From a bacterium (lineage in GTDB: Bacteria; Acidobacteriota; Thermoanaerobaculia; Multivoradales; J023): a stretch of DNA of 64,000 bases. Positions 1 through 7,919 of the stretch are shown piece by piece (position 1 is the first letter of the stretch; each line of letters opens with the position of its first letter). The translations under genes were made by a program, and so were the position numbers. A model generated the notes under the pieces. The model was given only the letters and a program-made list of their open reading frames with translations. It was not told the DNA's origin and did no database searches. The DNA is taken from positions 1-64,000 of the forward strand of contig JAAELT010000271.1 of NCBI GenBank assembly GCA_024226315.1, read 5' to 3'.

Positions 1-104
1 TGGACACGGGGCTGAGCTGGGGGTCGTAAATGACAGGACTCAACGGATAGACATACTAAGATCCGGTTCGCGAGCGTATCAGAGACAATTCCCGGCATCG
101 GACC

Positions 105-1586
105 ATGAACCCTATTCTGTCGATCCTCAGGTACAGATGGCGCTCTTTCAGCCGCTGGGCGGCCGCCCACGGTTTCGAGATCTTCGCCCTGGGACCGGTC
201 ATCCTGGGCGGCGGCCTCTGGGTCCTCGACCGGCAACTCGGTCAATTGCGCGCGCCGATCGCCCGCGCTCTCGAGGCCGACGCCGGCGCCCTCGGCTCGC
301 CCGGACGGACCAGCCTGGTACTGGCGCTGCTGCTGGTGGCCGTGGCCCTGCCCCCGACGCTACGCCAGCTCTACGATCCCCGACGCATGGATCGCTATCT
401 CGACGCGCTGCCGATCGCGCCGAGCCACCGCTTCCACGCCTCGCTGGCGATCGAGCTGGCGCGGTCGCTGCCGACCCTCGGGGTGCTGCTCCTGGCCGCT
501 GGCGCACTGGCCGACGACCTGCTGCCGGCACCCGCGGTGCTCGCCGAGCGCTCCGCGCGGCTCGCGGCGGCGCTGGCGACACTGGCCCTCGTGCGCTTCG
601 CGGCCACCCTGGTGACGGTGCGGTTCAGACTCCACGGCGGCGGCAGGTGGCTGCTGGTCGGCGGCGCTCTGGCCGCCGCGGTCGTGGCGCCTTTCCCGGC
701 CCTGCGTCTGCTGCTGCTGCCGTGGCTGGCGCCCGCCGCCCAGTTCGAGGCCGTCGCGCTCGAAGCGTTGGAGACCGCGCCCCGAACCGTCGCACCATGG
801 GGCGCGTCCTGGGTGCTGGCGGGCACGGCGCTCGCCCTGTACCTGGTCTGCCGCGCCCTCTACCTCGCCTGGCATCGACGGGACCTCGAGGTAGCCGGCC
901 GCCTGATCGGCAGCGGGCAGGGGCGTCGCCGGCTCTTCGGAAGCTTGCCTGGAACGCCACTGGCGGTCCAGATCGGCCGTGACCTCACCTTGATCCTGCG
1001 CCGCTTCTCGCCGGCGGTGTACCTGAGCGCAGGCCTCGCGTTGGTGATCGATGCCGTGGTACTCACTCTGTTGCTCGATTCCCGCCTGCCCGAGCTGTGG
1101 CGCGAGCGGATCGCGGTCGCCGGCCTGACGCTTTCGGTACTCGCCGTCACCGCCCTGGTGCCCTTTCTGCTCAAACACGAGCTGCCGCGCTTCTGGATCG
1201 AGAAATCCACCGGTGTCGAGCTGGAGCGGATCTGGAAGACCAAGCTTTGGACGGCGGGCCTGCTGGCCGCCGTGCCGTTGACAGCGGGCATCGTCATGCT
1301 GGCCGCGGCACCGGGGCTGACGCCGGCGGCCAGGGGTCTGGCGATCCTGCAGCTCACGGCCGGCGCCTGGATCGTCGCCTCGATCCTCGGTCTCGCGGTC
1401 TTCGAGATCGCCGCCCAGCCACTCCTCGGGCTGGTCTTCGGCTCACTCCTCTCCCTGGCGTTGGCCGGGCTGTTCGTCTTCTATCCGGGAGCCTGGTGGA
1501 TGTGGGCGGCCCTCTACGTCTACATCGCCGCCCAGATTGCCGCCCGGGCGACCCGCCGCGTACGGTTGGTGGAGACGGAGCCGTGA
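105..1586 (+). CDS. ABC-2-like exporter permease subunit
   Basis: This 493-residue protein is almost entirely hydrophobic, with roughly ten to twelve predicted membrane segments and one longer hydrophilic loop around residues 255-295, so it is an integral inner-membrane protein. I do not recognise a specific family motif. The role is inferred from the next gene, an ABC ATPase whose GTG start overlaps this stop codon by 4 bases, an arrangement typical of a co-translated permease/ATPase pair of the ABC-2 export type. The substrate cannot be deduced. The ATG at 105 is preceded by only a weak purine stretch (CGGCATCGG). The 104 bases before it hold no gene; the true promoter may lie outside the window. 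Confidence 0.75.
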   Translation: MNPILSILRYRWRSFSRWAAAHGFEIFALGPVILGGGLWVLDRQLGQLRAPIARALEADAGALGSPGRTSLVLALLLVAVALPPTLRQLYDPRRMDRYLDALPIAPSHRFHASLAIELARSLPTLGVLLLAAGALADDLLPAPAVLAERSARLAAALATLALVRFAATLVTVRFRLHGGGRWLLVGGALAAAVVAPFPALRLLLLPWLAPAAQFEAVALEALETAPRTVAPWGASWVLAGTALALYLVCRALYLAWHRRDLEVAGRLIGSGQGRRRLFGSLPGTPLAVQIGRDLTLILRRFSPAVYLSAGLALVIDAVVLTLLLDSRLPELWRERIAVAGLTLSVLAVTALVPFLLKHELPRFWIEKSTGVELERIWKTKLWTAGLLAAVPLTAGIVMLAAAPGLTPAARGLAILQLTAGAWIVASILGLAVFEIAAQPLLGLVFGSLLSLALAGLFVFYPGAWWMWAALYVYIAAQIAARATRRVRLVETEP

Positions 1587-2335
1587 GTGGATGGGGCAGC
1601 GCCGCCGCCGCTGACGACGCGCCGGCTCTTTCCGTCGAAGGAGTGTGCAAGCGCTTCGGCGAGGTAGTGGCCCTCGACGGCGTCAGCCTCGAAGCGGACC
1701 GCGAGATCCTCGGCCTCGTGGGCGCCAACGGCGCCGGCAAATCGACCCTCTACCGCTCGATCCTGGACCTGGCGGCGGCCGACGAGGGCACCATCCGGGT
1801 GGACGGCTTCGAGGTCAGCGGACAATCGGTGGAGGCGCGCCGCCGGATCGGCTACCTGCCCGAGGAGTTGCACCTCTACGACCGGCTGAGCGGCTGGGAG
1901 CTACTCGAGCTGGTGGCCGGGCTCAAAGAGCTCGACAACGCCCCCGAGCGCCGCGAGTGGCTGGCCTTTTTCGACCTCGACGACCGCCGCGACGTGCTGC
2001 TGGGCGAGTACTCGCTCGGCATGCGCAAGAAGATCGGCCTGATCGCCGCCCTGATGGGCGCCCCGAGGTTGGCACTGCTCGACGAGCCGCTCAACGGCCT
2101 CGACACCGAGAGCATGCGCCGGCTGCGGCTGCGGATCGAGGAGATGAAGGCCGCCGGCACCACCTTCGTGGTGTCCTCGCACGTCATGTCCTTCGTCGAA
2201 CGGATCTGCGATCGGGTCGCGATCCTCAAGCGCGGACGGCTGGTGGCCACCGGCACCCCGGACGAAGTACGCCGCCAGGCGAACATGGCCGACGAGCCGT
2301 TCGAAGACGTCTTTCTCGAGCTGGCGTTGGACTAG
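1583..2335 (+). CDS. ABC transporter ATP-binding protein
   Basis: A 250-residue nucleotide-binding subunit that would power the membrane partner encoded just upstream. Walker A (GANGAGKST) is at residues 47-55, a variant signature motif (SLGMRKK, as in many ABC-2 exporters) at 144-150, Walker B (LALLDEP) at 163-169, and the switch His at 200. The start is a GTG whose last bases form the TGA of the permease gene (GTGA overlap), indicating translational coupling; an open frame continues upstream but lies inside the permease gene and has no family similarity. The stop codon overlaps, tail to tail, the stop codon of the dehydrogenase gene on the other strand through a shared CTAG. Confidence 0.9.
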   Translation: MSGWGSAAAADDAPALSVEGVCKRFGEVVALDGVSLEADREILGLVGANGAGKSTLYRSILDLAAADEGTIRVDGFEVSGQSVEARRRIGYLPEELHLYDRLSGWELLELVAGLKELDNAPERREWLAFFDLDDRRDVLLGEYSLGMRKKIGLIAALMGAPRLALLDEPLNGLDTESMRRLRLRIEEMKAAGTTFVVSSHVMSFVERICDRVAILKRGRLVATGTPDEVRRQANMADEPFEDVFLELALD

Positions 2336-3345
2336 TCGAACGAGATGCAGATCTTGCCCATGTGGCGGCCACCGGCCATGTAGACGAAGGCCTCGCGCGC
2401 TTCCTCGAACGGGAAGACCCGGTCGACGACGGGCCGGATCTCGTGCTGAGCGATGCCCCGGTTCATGGTCTCGAAGCCTTCGCGGGAGCCCACCAGGATG
2501 CCCTGGACGCGGATCCGGTGCATCAGGATCGGCAGAATATTGAGCTCGATCGAGCTCCCGGCGAGCACGCCGATGAGACTGATCTGGCCGCCGATCCGCA
2601 CCGCCGAAAGGCTCTGCTGGAGGGTGCCGGCGCCACCGACCTCGACCACGTGATCGACGCCGACGCCATCGGTCATCTCCTTGACGGTCTTGGCCCACTT
2701 GGGATCGTCGACGTAGTTGATCTCCTGCCAACTGCCCAGCTTGTGCGCCGTTTCGAGCTTGGCGGCGCTCGACGAGGTCACGATCACCCGTGCCCCCAGG
2801 GCCTGGGCGAACTGCAGCGCGAACAGCGAGACTCCGCCGGTGCCCTGCACAAGCACCGTATCGCCGGCTCCGATGTCGCCCTCGGTGACCAGCGCGCTCC
2901 AGGCGGTCAGCGCGGCGCAGGGCAACGTGGCGGCCTCGATGTCGCTCAGATGCTCGGGCACCTTGACCACCCCGCCCTCCCACAGCACCATGTACTCGGC
3001 GAGGGTGCCGTCGAGCGGGCCGCCGAGCGTGCTGCGCAGCTTGGCTTTGTCGGGCACGCCGCTGCGCCACCGCTGGCAGAAGACGGTGGCCACCCGATCG
3101 CCGACCTCGACCCGGCTGACGCCCTCGCCCACCGCCACCACCTCGCCGACGCCGTCGGAGAGCGGGATCAGCGGCAACGGCTGGCGCGGGTTGTAGTGCC
3201 CCCGGACCATCAAGATGTCGCGGAAGTTGATCGACGCCGCCTTCATCCGAAGCAGCACCTCGCCGTGCCCCGGCTCCGGCCGTGGCCGCTCGGCGGCGCT
3301 CAGGTAGTCGAAACCGAATCCGCCCTGAATCTCAAAAACCTTCAT
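2332..3345 (-). CDS. MDR-family NAD(P)-dependent quinone oxidoreductase / alcohol dehydrogenase
   Basis: This 337-residue protein belongs to the medium-chain dehydrogenase/reductase superfamily. The N-terminal GroES-like part carries the conserved stretch GEVLLRMKAASINFRD, and the Rossmann part has VQGTGGVSLFALQFAQALGA. The catalytic-zinc Cys/His pattern of classical alcohol dehydrogenases is absent, which fits a zinc-independent quinone-oxidoreductase-like enzyme that uses NADPH. The chosen ATG (3345) has AAGGA about six bases upstream and begins MKVFEI, a normal start for the family; the frame stays open upstream but without homology. It stands alone, convergent with the ABC operon, so the substrate is unknown. 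Confidence 0.85.
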   Translation of the reverse strand: MKVFEIQGGFGFDYLSAAERPRPEPGHGEVLLRMKAASINFRDILMVRGHYNPRQPLPLIPLSDGVGEVVAVGEGVSRVEVGDRVATVFCQRWRSGVPDKAKLRSTLGGPLDGTLAEYMVLWEGGVVKVPEHLSDIEAATLPCAALTAWSALVTEGDIGAGDTVLVQGTGGVSLFALQFAQALGARVIVTSSSAAKLETAHKLGSWQEINYVDDPKWAKTVKEMTDGVGVDHVVEVGGAGTLQQSLSAVRIGGQISLIGVLAGSSIELNILPILMHRIRVQGILVGSREGFETMNRGIAQHEIRPVVDRVFPFEEAREAFVYMAGGRHMGKICISFD

Positions 3346-3542
3346 GGCTGTTCCTTCGAGGAGACCTGCCCTATGGAGCCCGTGAGCTGTGAACGATCGA
3401 CGGCGGAGTCCGGACCTGCGGGCGGAGAACATGATATCGCGGATCGCCAAGATGCAAACCCTCCGGTGGCCCCTGGCATCTCACCACCGAGCTCTCGAAA
3501 CGAGCCCCACACACCAACACGGAACGACCAGGAGATCCGCCG

Positions 3543-4307
3543 ATGAGATCACGCCTTCACAAGCTTACGACACTGTTCGCCGCCGCCCTCTTCCTGACCC
3601 TGGCCGGAGGCGCCGCGGCCCTCCAGATGAGCGAGGACTACACCTACAGCTACGCGCTCACCGCCGACGGGCGCCTCAGCCTCGAGAACGTCAACGGCGA
3701 CGTCAAGATCGAAGCCTGGGACCGGGACGAGGTGTCGATCGAAGCGATCAAGCGCGGCCGCAGCCAGGAAGCTCTCGACGCCGCGCGCATCGACATCGAC
3801 GCCAGTGATGATCGCATCCGTATCGAGACCCGGTACGCCCGCGACGGCAGGCGCGACTCCGCCAGCGTCGACTACACCATCTACGTGCCGCGCGGCGCCG
3901 AGCTCGACGAGATCGAGCTGGTCAACGGCTCGCTCGACCTCTCTGGCGTGGCCGGCGACGTCGCCGCATCGCTGGTCAACGGCGAGGTGACGGCGCGCGA
4001 TCTGGCCGGCAACGTCGAGATCTCGTCGGTGAACGGCGAGATGGTCGTCGCGCTGGCCGAGTTCGACGCCGACCACTCGATCGACCTGAGCTCGGTCAAC
4101 GGCTCGCTCGAGCTGAAGATGCCGGGCCGCGCCGACGCCGACATCGAGGCGACGACCGTTCACGGCGGTATTCGCAACGACTTCGGTCTCGAGGTCGACC
4201 GCAGCGGTTTCGTGGGCCGCAAGCTGCGCGGTCAGATGGGAGCGGGCGGCGCCAGGATCAGCCTGTCGAACGTCAATGGCTCGATCGACATCAGCCAGGC
4301 CGACTGA
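3543..4307 (+). CDS. Secreted DUF4097-type beta-strand repeat protein
   Basis: A 254-residue protein with an N-terminal signal peptide (hydrophobic residues about 8-26, ending GGAAALQ) and a mature part of short beta-strand turns recurring as NGxVxI-like units: ENVNGDVKIEAWD, LVNGSLDLSG, LVNGEVTARDL, SVNGEMVVAL, SVNGSLELKM, NVNGSIDIS. This regular NG-containing strand pattern is characteristic of DUF4097, a probable right-handed beta-helix or adhesin-like fold exposed in the periplasm or on the surface. The molecular role is not known. It appears monocistronic; the ATG at 3543 follows CAGGAGATCCGCCG, giving a good ribosome site. Confidence 0.85.
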   Translation: MRSRLHKLTTLFAAALFLTLAGGAAALQMSEDYTYSYALTADGRLSLENVNGDVKIEAWDRDEVSIEAIKRGRSQEALDAARIDIDASDDRIRIETRYARDGRRDSASVDYTIYVPRGAELDEIELVNGSLDLSGVAGDVAASLVNGEVTARDLAGNVEISSVNGEMVVALAEFDADHSIDLSSVNGSLELKMPGRADADIEATTVHGGIRNDFGLEVDRSGFVGRKLRGQMGAGGARISLSNVNGSIDISQAD

Positions 4308-4346
4308 GGACCGAGGCGTTCAGGGAGGGGAGCGGGGGGTAGCCGC

Positions 4347-4460
4347 CTACTGAAAGGCAGCTGCCCCCGACGGGCAGCTGTCATCGGCCGGCCGGCTCAG
4401 ACAAGCGTCGAGCAAGGCATCGAAAGCCTCGAGGCGACCGATCCGTTCTTCGTGTGATAG
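4347..4460 (-). pseudogene. Possible C-terminal remnant of a MerR-like regulator
   Basis: The last 38 codons of an open minus-strand frame read as a plausible natural helix-rich C-terminus (SHEERIGRLEAFDALLDACL, then a Cys-Pro pair) resembling the dimerisation helix and tail of MerR-family regulators. Upstream of it the same frame turns into low-complexity RAPLAR repeats produced by the hairpin repeats at 4553-4627, so no intact gene is present. The similarity is to family style only and could be chance; a decayed regulator is one reading, non-coding DNA another. Confidence 0.22.
4358..4380 (+). terminator. Hairpin downstream of the DUF4097 gene
   Basis: A 9-bp perfect inverted repeat, CAGCTGCCC and GGGCAGCTG around a five-base loop, lies about 50 bases after the stop codon of the secreted protein gene. 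There is no T-run after it, so rho-independent termination is only a suggestion. Confidence 0.35.
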
Positions 4461-4552
4461 GTCGCCTCCCCCTGCCGACGCGGCGGAGCGCGCGCTTCGG
4501 TTTGGGCTTTGCTGGGGACCAGTGGGCCGCCCCGCCGCGCCGACAGTGTTTG

Positions 4553-4627
4553 GTCGCGCCAAAGGCGCGCGAACGGAACCAGGTCGCGCCAGAGGCGCGC
4601 TTACGGAATGTCGCGCCAGAGGCGCGC
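4553..4627. repeat. Three copies of an 18-bp hairpin repeat
   Basis: Three near-identical 18-base units, GTCGCGCCARAGGCGCGC, start at 4553, 4583 and 4610, each followed by a related linker containing ACGGAA. Each unit is itself a hairpin (CGCGCC, three-base ARA loop, GGCGCG). They occupy the gene-free interval 4308-4685 in front of the convergent ketosynthase gene end. No protein is convincingly encoded across them. Confidence 0.85.
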
Positions 4628-4685
4628 GAACCGCAGTCGTGCTTCTGGGCATTCTTCGGGCCATAACTGTTCTTTCAGGACTCTT

Positions 4686-5840
4686 CTAGGCGACCTGAGC
4701 GACGGTCGGCTGGCCGACCTCCGCCTCATAGGCTTCGAGTAGCTCGAGGGAGACTCCGTCGGGCAGGGCGCCGAGCCCCACCTCGCCCCAGCGGACCACC
4801 GCGGCGCTGCAGGTCGACACGCTTCCCACGGTGTAGAGCAGAACCAGGTCATCGGGCCGGTAGCTCCGCCAATGTGCGGCGTGCAGGAGATTGAGCCCGA
4901 GCAGCGCCGGGCCAACATTGGCGTACAGCGGATAGACGGAGAGGGTCTTCTTGCGATCGACGCCGAGCGCCCGGGCACAGAACGCCGAATACCAGGCCAG
5001 AGGCGTGTTGAAGACGAAGTGATCGACGTCCGACAGGGCGACGCCCGCCGCCTCCACGGCGCCGGTACAACACTCCTTCAGGTAGCGCTCCGAGGTGCCG
5101 CGGAGGATCTGCGCCGTCTGTTTGCCGGTGCGAATCCGCAGGTGCGGCTGACCCTTGGCGTCGAGCTCCAGATGGTAGGCCACCGCCTCGCAGGTCTCCG
5201 CGGTGTGCACCGTGTGGCCGCCCAGGTAGCCGACGCCTTCCTCCACCTCGCCGACAACGAAGGCCGAGGCCGCGTCGCCGACGCCCCAGCTGATCGGGTC
5301 GTCCTCGGCGGTGGCTCGCGAGTACGAGCAGGAGCTGACCACCAGCACCTTCTCGTGCTGCCCGGACTCGATCAAGGAACAGGCCGTCTGGAAAGCCACC
5401 AGCGCCGAGGAGCACGCTGATTCGAGGTTCCAGGCGGCGCCCGTGAGACCCAGGTTACGGGCCAGGAAGACCGCGCCGCCGATGCCGTGGACGTCGGGCT
5501 GAAACGAACTGCAGATCAGCAGATCGATGTCCTCCGGCTCGAGATTCGCCGCCTTGAGAGCGTCCCAGGCAGCGGTGAGCTCAAGCTCCAGGACCGCGCC
5601 GTCGCTTTCCATGTAGCGCCGCTGTCGGGCGCCCCGGAAAGGATCTCTCACATAGGGGGCCATCTCACGATTGAACGGCTCCGAGCCTTCGGTCCACTCC
5701 ATGGGCTTGCGCCACATCCAGGTACGCCCCTCGACGTCTCTGACCATCTCGGGATGGTGGACACGCCAGTGGTCGTTAGTCAGGACCCGGTCGGGCACGC
5801 TCACACCCACGGACTGCAAACCGATCGACTTCGACATCAT
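4686..5840 (-). CDS. 3-oxoacyl-ACP synthase III-like (thiolase-fold) enzyme lacking the catalytic His
   Basis: A 384-residue ketosynthase III/FabH-like protein. The nucleophile Cys143 sits in ESACSSALVAF and the GDAASAF motif is at about 188-194. At the place where FabH has its catalytic His (FxxHQAN) this protein reads FVFNTP, putting Asn278 there; the later catalytic Asn is retained (YANVG, Asn308). Loss of the His argues against standard decarboxylative condensation and for an acyl-transfer or altered condensation role. It lies 31 bases downstream of the ThDP enzyme gene and is surely its operon partner. Two ATGs (5840 and 5837) are possible after GGAG; 5837 has the better spacing. Substrate unknown. 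Confidence 0.8.
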   Translation of the reverse strand: MMSKSIGLQSVGVSVPDRVLTNDHWRVHHPEMVRDVEGRTWMWRKPMEWTEGSEPFNREMAPYVRDPFRGARQRRYMESDGAVLELELTAAWDALKAANLEPEDIDLLICSSFQPDVHGIGGAVFLARNLGLTGAAWNLESACSSALVAFQTACSLIESGQHEKVLVVSSCSYSRATAEDDPISWGVGDAASAFVVGEVEEGVGYLGGHTVHTAETCEAVAYHLELDAKGQPHLRIRTGKQTAQILRGTSERYLKECCTGAVEAAGVALSDVDHFVFNTPLAWYSAFCARALGVDRKKTLSVYPLYANVGPALLGLNLLHAAHWRSYRPDDLVLLYTVGSVSTCSAAVVRWGEVGLGALPDGVSLELLEAYEAEVGQPTVAQVA

Positions 5841-5871
5841 GATTCTCCGTTTGGTTCCGTCGGAGGCGCCT

Positions 5872-7665
5872 CTAGGCTTCCCAGCCCGCGACGTTCTTGG
5901 AGTTGCCCTGCTTGATCAGGCTCTCGAACCGCTTCAGCAGCGGCGAGGCCTCGCTGGCGTCGATCCGCACGTCGACGACGAAGGGGCCCGAGGCCGCCAT
6001 CGCCTGATCGATCGCCGCGTCGAGCTGGTCTTCGGTCTCGACCGTGGTGCCTGAGACACCGACCGCCCGGGCCATGCCGGCGAAGTCGACCTGCTGGAAG
6101 TCGACTCCCTCGTCGGTCAGGCCCAGGGCACGGTGGCCGTCGCGGCACATGCCGTAGCCGCCGTCGTTGAGTACGATCCAGACCGCCGGAGCCTGGTACT
6201 GCGCGGCGGTCGAAAGCTCGGAGTTCATCAACATGGAGCCGTCTCCGACCACTGCCACCGCCTTGCCCTCACGGCCCATGGCGGCTCCGACGACGCCGGC
6301 CGCGGTGTGACCCATGGAACCGAAGAGCGTGCTCACGCGGTAGCGGCCGGCGGAAGAGAAGCGGAGGTAGTGGTTGCACCAGGCGAAGGCGTTGCCGCAC
6401 TCGGCGAGCACCATCGCGTCGGTCGCCTGGACCACGCGCCGTTGGATGGCGCTCATCAAGACCTGCGGCCTGACCGGCTCTTTGCCACGGATCGGCAGGG
6501 GGGCCGGCATTTCCAACCGGCGGGCCGGTCCCACCGCGCGCACCGCCTTCTTGGGGAAGTGCTCGAGCAACGCGGTCACGAAGTGGCCGATCTCGGCCTG
6601 CACGCCGATGGTGGGGCTGTCGGGGAAGGCCGTTCCGGGCACGTCGGGATCGATGTCGACGTGCACGAAGCCCTGCGGCGGCACCAGGTCCTGATCCCAG
6701 AACGAGGTCGCCTCACCCAGCTTGGTGCCGAGCACCAGGATCCGCTCGGGGCGCTCGTCCTCGATGTAGTCGGCGACGGTGTCGTGACCGCCGAGCCCGG
6801 TGACGCCGACGAACAGCGGATGATTCTCCGGCACGATGCCTTTGCCGCGGGGCGAGCACAGCACCTTGGCGCCCGAGCGCTCGGCCAGCTGCTGGACCAG
6901 GGGCGCCGCCTCGGTGGCTCCGAAGCCGGCCCAGATCGCGAACTTGCCTTCCTTGAGCAGCTCGGCGCAGTAGGCGACGTCCTCGGGCGCGGTCGACGGC
7001 GCCTTCACCATCACCCGGCGCTTTTCCTGCGGCGGGTCGAAGTGCTTGGACTGCAGCCCCATGGGCAGGCAGACGTGGGCGACGAAACCGCCAGGCCGGG
7101 CCAGGCCCAGGGCCAGGCGACGCGCCACCTCGGGAAGCTCCGACGCCTGCTCCATCCGAATCGCGAAGTCGAAAATCGGGCCCTTGGTGTAGAGCGCGTC
7201 CTGGTTGAGGGTGTAGGAGCTGGTCTCCTGGGTGGCGTGGCGGCCGCGCTGAGGAGCGCTGGTAGCGCCGGAGACCAGGACCACCTTGGCGCCTTCCCAG
7301 CGCGCCGCGGTCATGCCGGTGATGGCGTTGAGCACTCCCGGACCGGTGGTGGCGAAGACCAGCGACGGTTTGCGGTTGGCGAAGTAGGCCTCGGTGGCGG
7401 CGAAGGCGGCGCCGGTCTCGTGGCGGAAGTGATGCAGACCGATATCGCTGTCCGTGATCGCGTCGAACAACAGCGCGATGGCGCCGCCGCTGACGCCGAA
7501 AGCCTGCTCGATACCCAGCTCGGAGAGGTGCTGGACGAATGCGCCGACCAGAGAGGTCTCTCGCCGGGGTTCCGTCTCGTGCTCCGGGGTCGGTGCGTGC
7601 TGCCGAGCCAGGTTTCCGATGGTCGACGACAGCGAGGCCTTCTTTTTCTCCGCCAGATTGAGCAT
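5872..7665 (-). CDS. ThDP-dependent acetolactate-synthase-like enzyme
   Basis: A 597-residue member of the pyruvate-oxidase/acetolactate-synthase family. The N-terminal pyrimidine-binding domain contains the essential Glu83 in HFRHETGAAF, the middle domain spans about 230-370, and the C-terminal domain holds the diphosphate/Mg motif GDGSML (from 474) with the terminal Asn about 25 residues on (VLND, Asn500). A 36-residue polar N-terminal extension precedes the domain. No regulatory ilvN-type subunit is adjacent; instead it is paired with a ketosynthase III homologue, and promoter DNA with two TetR-type palindromes lies in front. An acyloin- or 2-hydroxy-ketone-forming enzyme of secondary metabolism is more likely than a branched-chain amino acid enzyme; that is inference. 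Confidence 0.85.
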   Translation of the reverse strand: MLNLAEKKKASLSSTIGNLARQHAPTPEHETEPRRETSLVGAFVQHLSELGIEQAFGVSGGAIALLFDAITDSDIGLHHFRHETGAAFAATEAYFANRKPSLVFATTGPGVLNAITGMTAARWEGAKVVLVSGATSAPQRGRHATQETSSYTLNQDALYTKGPIFDFAIRMEQASELPEVARRLALGLARPGGFVAHVCLPMGLQSKHFDPPQEKRRVMVKAPSTAPEDVAYCAELLKEGKFAIWAGFGATEAAPLVQQLAERSGAKVLCSPRGKGIVPENHPLFVGVTGLGGHDTVADYIEDERPERILVLGTKLGEATSFWDQDLVPPQGFVHVDIDPDVPGTAFPDSPTIGVQAEIGHFVTALLEHFPKKAVRAVGPARRLEMPAPLPIRGKEPVRPQVLMSAIQRRVVQATDAMVLAECGNAFAWCNHYLRFSSAGRYRVSTLFGSMGHTAAGVVGAAMGREGKAVAVVGDGSMLMNSELSTAAQYQAPAVWIVLNDGGYGMCRDGHRALGLTDEGVDFQQVDFAGMARAVGVSGTTVETEDQLDAAIDQAMAASGPFVVDVRIDASEASPLLKRFESLIKQGNSKNVAGWEA

Positions 7666-7692
7666 TTCCCTTGCCTCTTCCTGAGTTTTTCA

Positions 7693-7706
7693 ACCGAACG
7701 GTCGGT
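7693..7706. promoter_or_regulatory. TetR-type operator, proximal copy
   Basis: The 14-mer ACCGAACGGTCGGT is an inverted repeat with perfect 5-bp arms ACCGA/TCGGT. It lies 28 bases before the ATG of the ThDP enzyme gene, on the transcript side of a candidate -10 (TAATAT, minus strand, 7726-7721). This is the classic half-site type of TetR-family repressors. No TetR gene is in the window. Confidence 0.7.
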
Positions 7707-7747
7707 AGAGTACAGCGACTATATTACGGTCAGTATTACGAAATTCG

Positions 7748-7761
7748 ACCGAGCGGTCGGT
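7748..7761. promoter_or_regulatory. TetR-type operator, distal copy
   Basis: The 14-mer ACCGAGCGGTCGGT differs from the proximal copy by one central base and starts 55 bp further upstream. Both copies are followed by TAGAG, so the conserved unit is 18-19 bp in direct orientation. It would overlap the -35 region of the ThDP/ketosynthase operon. Confidence 0.7.
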
Positions 7762-7919
7762 AGAGTCGAGGGGCGGTCCCGGATTTGGCAGTGAAGGCTC
7801 GAGATGCATGGCTTGATTTCCTCGCGACGTGAATAAAGATAAGGTCTCAACATTAAGACCAACATTGAGCGAGACGATTTTTTTGGGAACCCGCCCAGGG
7901 GCCCGGTTAGGATCGGCCC

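Noticed and set aside
5872..7665. Branched-chain amino acid acetolactate synthase (ilvB)
   Set aside because: The ThDP motifs fit the superfamily, but there is no ilvN or ilvC neighbour, the partner is a ketosynthase homologue, and TetR-type operators are not typical of ilv control; the narrower name is not justified.
6133..7794. Long plus-strand frame opposite the ThDP enzyme gene
   Set aside because: Antisense shadow; the minus-strand protein has all the family motifs.
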